The translations under genes and the position numbers were made by a program. Source: RGIG4608 sp045631445 (GTDB taxonomy: Bacteria > Bacillota > Clostridia > Oscillospirales > CAG-272). From it: a stretch of 8,768 nucleotides of DNA. Shown piece by piece: positions 6,222 to 8,768 of the stretch (position 1 is its first letter; each line of letters opens with the position of its first letter). The notes below the pieces were generated by a model. The model had not been told where the DNA came from, did no database searches, and worked only from the letters and a program-made list of their open reading frames with translations. The stretch is from NCBI GenBank assembly GCA_045631445.1, contig JAZQUS010000124.1, forward strand, positions 1 to 8,768, written 5' to 3'.

Positions 6222-7802
6222 TTATTCAGCTTCGGTTTCGGGGTCAACCTCGGGCTCGGGCTCAACGCCGGTGCAAGTAACAGTGAAGTTAGTGTGTACG
6301 CCACTGTTCCAGCCACTGCCCTTGGACATTGCATCCCACTGGCTCTGAGCGCCTGCGTATGTGAAGGATGTGAGATACTTATCATTTTGGAAAGCGTAGT
6401 TGCCAATAGATGTCATATTAATGCCGGCACTAACGCTGCTCAAGTAATCACATTCTGCAAAAGCATAATGGTCAACTGTGCAGTTGAAGGTTGCCTTAGT
6501 AAGAGAGTTGCAATCATAGAAAGCATAATCGTCGATGTGAGTTACGTTGTCACCAAGGGTTACGCTTCTAAGAGATGAGCATTTGTAGAATGCATAAGCA
6601 TTGATATAAGTTGCTTCGTTAATAACTACGTGTTCAACGGACTGACCATTAAAGAACGCCTTTGCCTTGTTGAGCTGCATGGGGTTAGCGGAAGCATTCA
6701 TGAATTTAATGCCTACCCAAGTGTCAGCTGTGCCACTATAGTTAACCTTTTCAACGTTAATGCAGTTGTTAAATGCATTGTTGTTGATAACCTTAATACC
6801 TTCGTTGAGGTTAAGAGTTCTGATAGTTGTGCAATCCTGAAGCGCGCCTTCACCGATACTCATAACGGATTCACCGAATGTGAATGTTTCAACTGACGTG
6901 CACTTGTTAAACGCATAAGCACCGATAATTCTAACGTTGTTGGGGATAACAACCTCTTTAATCTTTGAGCAGTTGCTGAAAGCATATGTAGCAATGCAGT
7001 TAACCTCGTTGCCAAGCTGAACGGTAACGAGCTCTGCGCAGTTTTCAAATGAGTGTGCATCGATAGATCTAACGGAATCGTGAACGTCGAGAGTCTTAAT
7101 TGACTTGCAGTTGATGAACGCATACTGGGGAACAATGATTACGTTATCGGGAATGTGAAGATTTTCAACGAGATCACCCTCAATATAGAGGTTTGTACCG
7201 TTGTTTGTGGGGTTAGCGGTTGAGCCCTTGAACTCAATGTTGAGCCAACCCATAAGATCGCCGTTGAAGTAAACGTCGTTAAGCAATGTACAACCGTAGA
7301 ACGCACCGTCCGCAATGTTAGAAACAGACTCAGAAAGAGTTACCTTTGTAAGAGAGGTGCAGCTTCTGAATGCATTTGCTTCAATAGTTGTAATTCTGTC
7401 ACCGAGAACAACGCTTACAATAGCAGTGTAGCCGTTGAATGCGCTCTCGTTAATTGCACTAACGGGAAGACCATTGTAGGTACTGGGGATAACAATGTCG
7501 GAATCGGTGCAAGTACCAATGCCGGTTACCTCGTAGGTGTTGCCTACGAGCGCATAAGCAAGACCCTGTGAGCCTGCCAATGCCTTTTCTTCAAGGACAG
7601 CGCCACAATCAACGCAAACCTTTTGTTCAATACCCTCTTCAACGTCGGTGGGGTATTTTGTAATCAACCATTTACCTGCAACACAAACGTGAACCTCGGG
7701 TCCCGTTGTTGTTGTGGTAGTGGTTTCTTTTTCGTTACATGCCGTAAAAAGTGCCGTTACAATAAGCATAACGACGAGAATGAAAATTAATTGCTTTTTC
7801 AT
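6222..7802 (-). CDS. BspA-like leucine-rich-repeat lipoprotein (first of pair)
   Basis: This 526-residue paralog of the downstream gene has the same architecture: a signal peptide with lipobox region ALFTAC (Cys22; Phe at -3 is slightly atypical), a poly-Thr linker (27-33), and the Cys module HVC(40)VAGKW...KVC(63)VDC(66)GAV. The stretch IVIPSTYNGLPVSAINESAF is shared with its partner. About 13 repeats of the type xxAFxxCxxL follow. Trp segments lie near 176-220, 353-398 and 479-510. The C-terminus is an acidic, proline-rich tail (EPEPEVDPETEAE) that the partner lacks. The start is the ATG with AAGGAG 6 bases upstream (7809-7814); earlier in-frame starts would extend upstream of a good signal peptide. 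It is first in the operon and directly downstream of the promoter at 7840-7868. Function at the cell surface is inferred from the family; the ligand is unknown. Confidence 0.93.
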   Translation of the reverse strand: MKKQLIFILVVMLIVTALFTACNEKETTTTTTTGPEVHVCVAGKWLITKYPTDVEEGIEQKVCVDCGAVLEEKALAGSQGLAYALVGNTYEVTGIGTCTDSDIVIPSTYNGLPVSAINESAFNGYTAIVSVVLGDRITTIEANAFRSCTSLTKVTLSESVSNIADGAFYGCTLLNDVYFNGDLMGWLNIEFKGSTANPTNNGTNLYIEGDLVENLHIPDNVIIVPQYAFINCKSIKTLDVHDSVRSIDAHSFENCAELVTVQLGNEVNCIATYAFSNCSKIKEVVIPNNVRIIGAYAFNKCTSVETFTFGESVMSIGEGALQDCTTIRTLNLNEGIKVINNNAFNNCINVEKVNYSGTADTWVGIKFMNASANPMQLNKAKAFFNGQSVEHVVINEATYINAYAFYKCSSLRSVTLGDNVTHIDDYAFYDCNSLTKATFNCTVDHYAFAECDYLSSVSAGINMTSIGNYAFQNDKYLTSFTYAGAQSQWDAMSKGSGWNSGVHTNFTVTCTGVEPEPEVDPETEAE

Positions 7803-7839
7803 ACTTTTCTCCTTATTTATATAAATTTTGGCATTTTCA

Positions 7840-7868
7840 ATATTAGCACAATTTTTATTGTTTGTCAA
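7840..7868 (-). promoter_or_regulatory. Promoter of the LRR lipoprotein operon
   Basis: On the minus strand TTGACA (7863-7868) is separated by 17 bases from TAATAT (7840-7845), which is preceded by TGC, giving an extended -10 box. The leader to the ATG at 7802 would be about 30 bases. The -35 box is touched by the left arm of the inverted repeat at 7868-7899. Confidence 0.8.
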
Positions 7869-7899
7869 TACTTATAACTAAACATTTATTTATAAGTAT
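7868..7899. promoter_or_regulatory. Inverted repeat, candidate XRE operator
   Basis: ATACTTATAA (7868-7877) and TTATAAGTAT (7890-7899) are perfect 10-bp inverted arms with 12 bases between them (22 bp arm to arm). Each arm also sits in a near-palindrome close to ACTTATAAGT (7870-7879 and 7888-7897, one mismatch each). The site lies between two divergent genes, touching the lipoprotein -35 box and upstream of the XRE gene. Binding by the XRE protein would be expected to repress the lipoproteins and perhaps itself. No protein can be assigned to the site from sequence alone. Confidence 0.55.
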
Positions 7900-7977
7900 C
7901 TTCTTTTTTACCTATTTGTATTGTATTCTATTGTTGTACCCACACAAAATACGCAAATAACACTGAAAGGAACGACA

Positions 7978-8301
7978 ATGAACGTCGATTATAAATTAAT
8001 TGGTGAAAGAATTCAAAGAGTCAGAAAAAGTCGCGGTATGACGCAGGAGATTATGGCAGAAAAGCTCGATGTTTCCATTGGTTACGTAAGCCAAGTTGAG
8101 CGCGGAATAACAAAAATCAGCCTCGATCTTCTGGGTGCCATCTCAAGCATACTCGATTGCGATATAGCATCGCTTATATCGGGAAGTGCCGTTGATTCTG
8201 AAATATATCTGAATTCCGAAATTATCGAAGAAATAAGCCGTCTTAACAGTAGACAAAAGAAATATATCTTAAGCATCATCAAACTAACCAAAGAGATGTA
8301 A
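7978..8301 (+). CDS. XRE-family helix-turn-helix regulator
   Basis: This is a 107-residue DNA-binding protein. Residues 7-66 form a Cro/CI-type helix-turn-helix: IGERIQRVRKSRGMTQEIMAEKLDVSIGYVSQVERG, with the recognition helix near 33-43 (SIGYVSQVERG), followed by ISLDLLGAISSILDCDIASLI. The rest (about 70-107) is a helical tail rich in Glu, Ile and Lys that may serve for dimerisation; there is no ligand or peptidase domain. The start is the ATG at 7978 with AAAGGAA (7966-7972) upstream; an earlier in-frame ATG at 7921 would add 19 residues unlike the family. It is divergent from the lipoprotein operon, with a perfect inverted repeat between them, so control of that operon is likely but inferred. 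It ends in a strong terminator. Confidence 0.92.
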   Translation: MNVDYKLIGERIQRVRKSRGMTQEIMAEKLDVSIGYVSQVERGITKISLDLLGAISSILDCDIASLISGSAVDSEIYLNSEIIEEISRLNSRQKKYILSIIKLTKEM

Positions 8302-8351
8302 AAAAATTCAAATCATTTTTTGCATATTCCTTAAATGAAGATGCATAATAA

Positions 8352-8396
8352 AAAAAGGACTATCGTCTAAGCACTCGCTTTTAGATGGTCCTTTTT
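8352..8396. terminator. Bidirectional intrinsic terminator after XRE gene
   Basis: AAAAAGGACTATC (8352-8364) pairs with GATGGTCCTTTTT (8384-8396) over 13 positions, with one G-T wobble on the plus strand. The loop is 19 bases, within which TAA and TTA can pair. A-rich and T-rich ends on both sides allow termination in either direction. It lies 50 bases past the XRE stop and next to repeat copy R3. Confidence 0.88.
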
Positions 8397-8409
8397 GATT
8401 TTGATAAAC

Positions 8410-8598
8410 TTTCAAATTTTGATTTATCGAATAGTTAGTTAAGTAAAGATTTTCGCTTTTTTGAAAAAAAGCTCGCAAAAAACTTTCAATCGTATTATGG
8501 TAAACAAATTTCGCGCAACGCGCGTGACTCACTTCTTCGCGCTCGTCACACTCGTTTTTATTGCACAGGTGCAACAAAAACCGCGCCTTGCTACTCTT
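8410..8598 (-). repeat. Structured dispersed repeat, copy R3 (minus strand)
   Basis: Read on the minus strand this copy follows R1 closely: GTAGCAAGGCGCGG, hairpin B, TGTGACGAGCGCG, GAGTCACGCGCGTTGCGCG, AAAGTTTTTTGCG, hairpin D, TTAACTAACTA and the end motif TCGATAAATCAAAATTTG (8413-8430). Hairpin B is TTTTTATTGCAC (8555-8566) with GTGCAACAAAAA (8569-8580); its single non-Watson-Crick pair is G-U only if the minus strand is the RNA. Hairpin C is GCGCG (8520-8524) with CGCGC (8538-8542). Hairpin D is GCTTTTTT (8455-8462) with AAAAAAGC (8465-8472). The end motif shares 20 bases exactly with R1. The frame on the minus strand at 8308-8601 is repeat-derived. Confidence 0.8.
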
Positions 8599-8768
8599 CA
8601 CATAGCCATTTAGGTAGCAATATGGCTACGCACAAACTCCGTAGGGGAGCACTCCGTGCGCCCGCTCCTATATGTTTGTTATATCAACGGGAGGATGATA
8701 TCCTCCCCTACAAGTTGGCACATAGCCATTTAGATAGCAATATGGCTACGCACAAATCCGTAGGGGAC
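8599..8768 (-). repeat. Tandem TAGCCAT hairpin units with GTAGGGG palindromes
   Basis: A unit of about 49 bases occurs twice in direct orientation, at 8599-8648 and 8719-8767, differing at only a few positions. Each holds the hairpin TAGCCAT/ATGGCTA (8603-8609 with 8622-8628; 8723-8729 with 8742-8748) and ends in CCGTAGGGGA. Between the units lie GGGAGGAT (8689-8696) against ATCCTCCC (8700-8707), and GGAGC (8646-8650) against GCTCC (8664-8668). This is the head region of copy R3, corresponding to 1-210 in R1. The window ends inside it, so the full length is unknown. I see no gene here. Confidence 0.7.

Noticed and set aside
7862..7890. Plus-strand promoter TTGTCA with TTTATT for the XRE gene
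   Set aside because: The -35 fits at five of six positions but the -10 at only four, and it overlaps the stronger minus-strand promoter; too weak to list as a feature.
8308..8601. 97-residue minus-strand frame
   Set aside because: It runs through the XRE terminator and repeat R3, and its peptide follows the repeat family rather than a gene.

Overview
The window looks like a chromosomal segment of a low-to-moderate-GC Bacillota, most likely an uncultured gut-type member of the Clostridia. The reasons are strong AAGGAG-type ribosome binding sites, consensus sigma-A promoters, an RNase M5-like Toprim/DUF4093 protein (a Bacillota family), BspA-like leucine-rich-repeat lipoproteins, and many short palindromic intergenic repeats. 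TGA is used as a stop (uppP), so the standard bacterial code applies. No rRNA, tRNA, CRISPR array, transposase or phage gene was found.

Left part (1-3721). A structured repeat (copy R1) fills 1-435 and runs into the 3' end of uppP. uppP (undecaprenyl-diphosphate phosphatase) lies on the minus strand, directly behind and overlapping by one base a Toprim/DUF4093 gene; the two form a coupled pair. A gap at 1949-2384 holds two copies of the same repeat head to head (R2a minus, R2b plus). A U32-family gene of the TrhP/YegQ type follows, with four candidate Fe-S cysteines and a perfect TTGACA-17-TATAAT promoter.

Middle (3722-4400). A MITE-like element with 33/36 matching inverted arms separates the U32 promoter from a small plus-strand DUF378 membrane-protein gene. 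That gene ends at a bidirectional terminator shared with the operon coming from the right.

Right part (4401-8768). Two tandem paralogous lipoproteins, each with a lipobox, a poly-Thr linker, a Cys motif and 13-16 BspA-type repeats, are read leftward from one extended -10 promoter. A small XRE-type regulator is read divergently. Between them a 10-bp perfect inverted repeat touches the lipoprotein -35 box, which suggests the regulator controls both the lipoproteins and itself. The regulator ends at a strong bidirectional hairpin terminator, followed by a fourth repeat copy (R3, minus) and tandem palindromes up to the window edge.

The least ordinary content is non-coding. Four copies of one repeat keep the same order of hairpins while the stem sequences are swapped for other complementary sequences. 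A 17-base end motif also occurs five times, three times at the ends of this repeat and twice, inverted, around the MITE-like element. This points to structured, possibly mobile, DNA or RNA. The coding content is mostly conserved housekeeping and surface-protein functions; I see no defence, biosynthetic or other complete new multi-gene system.
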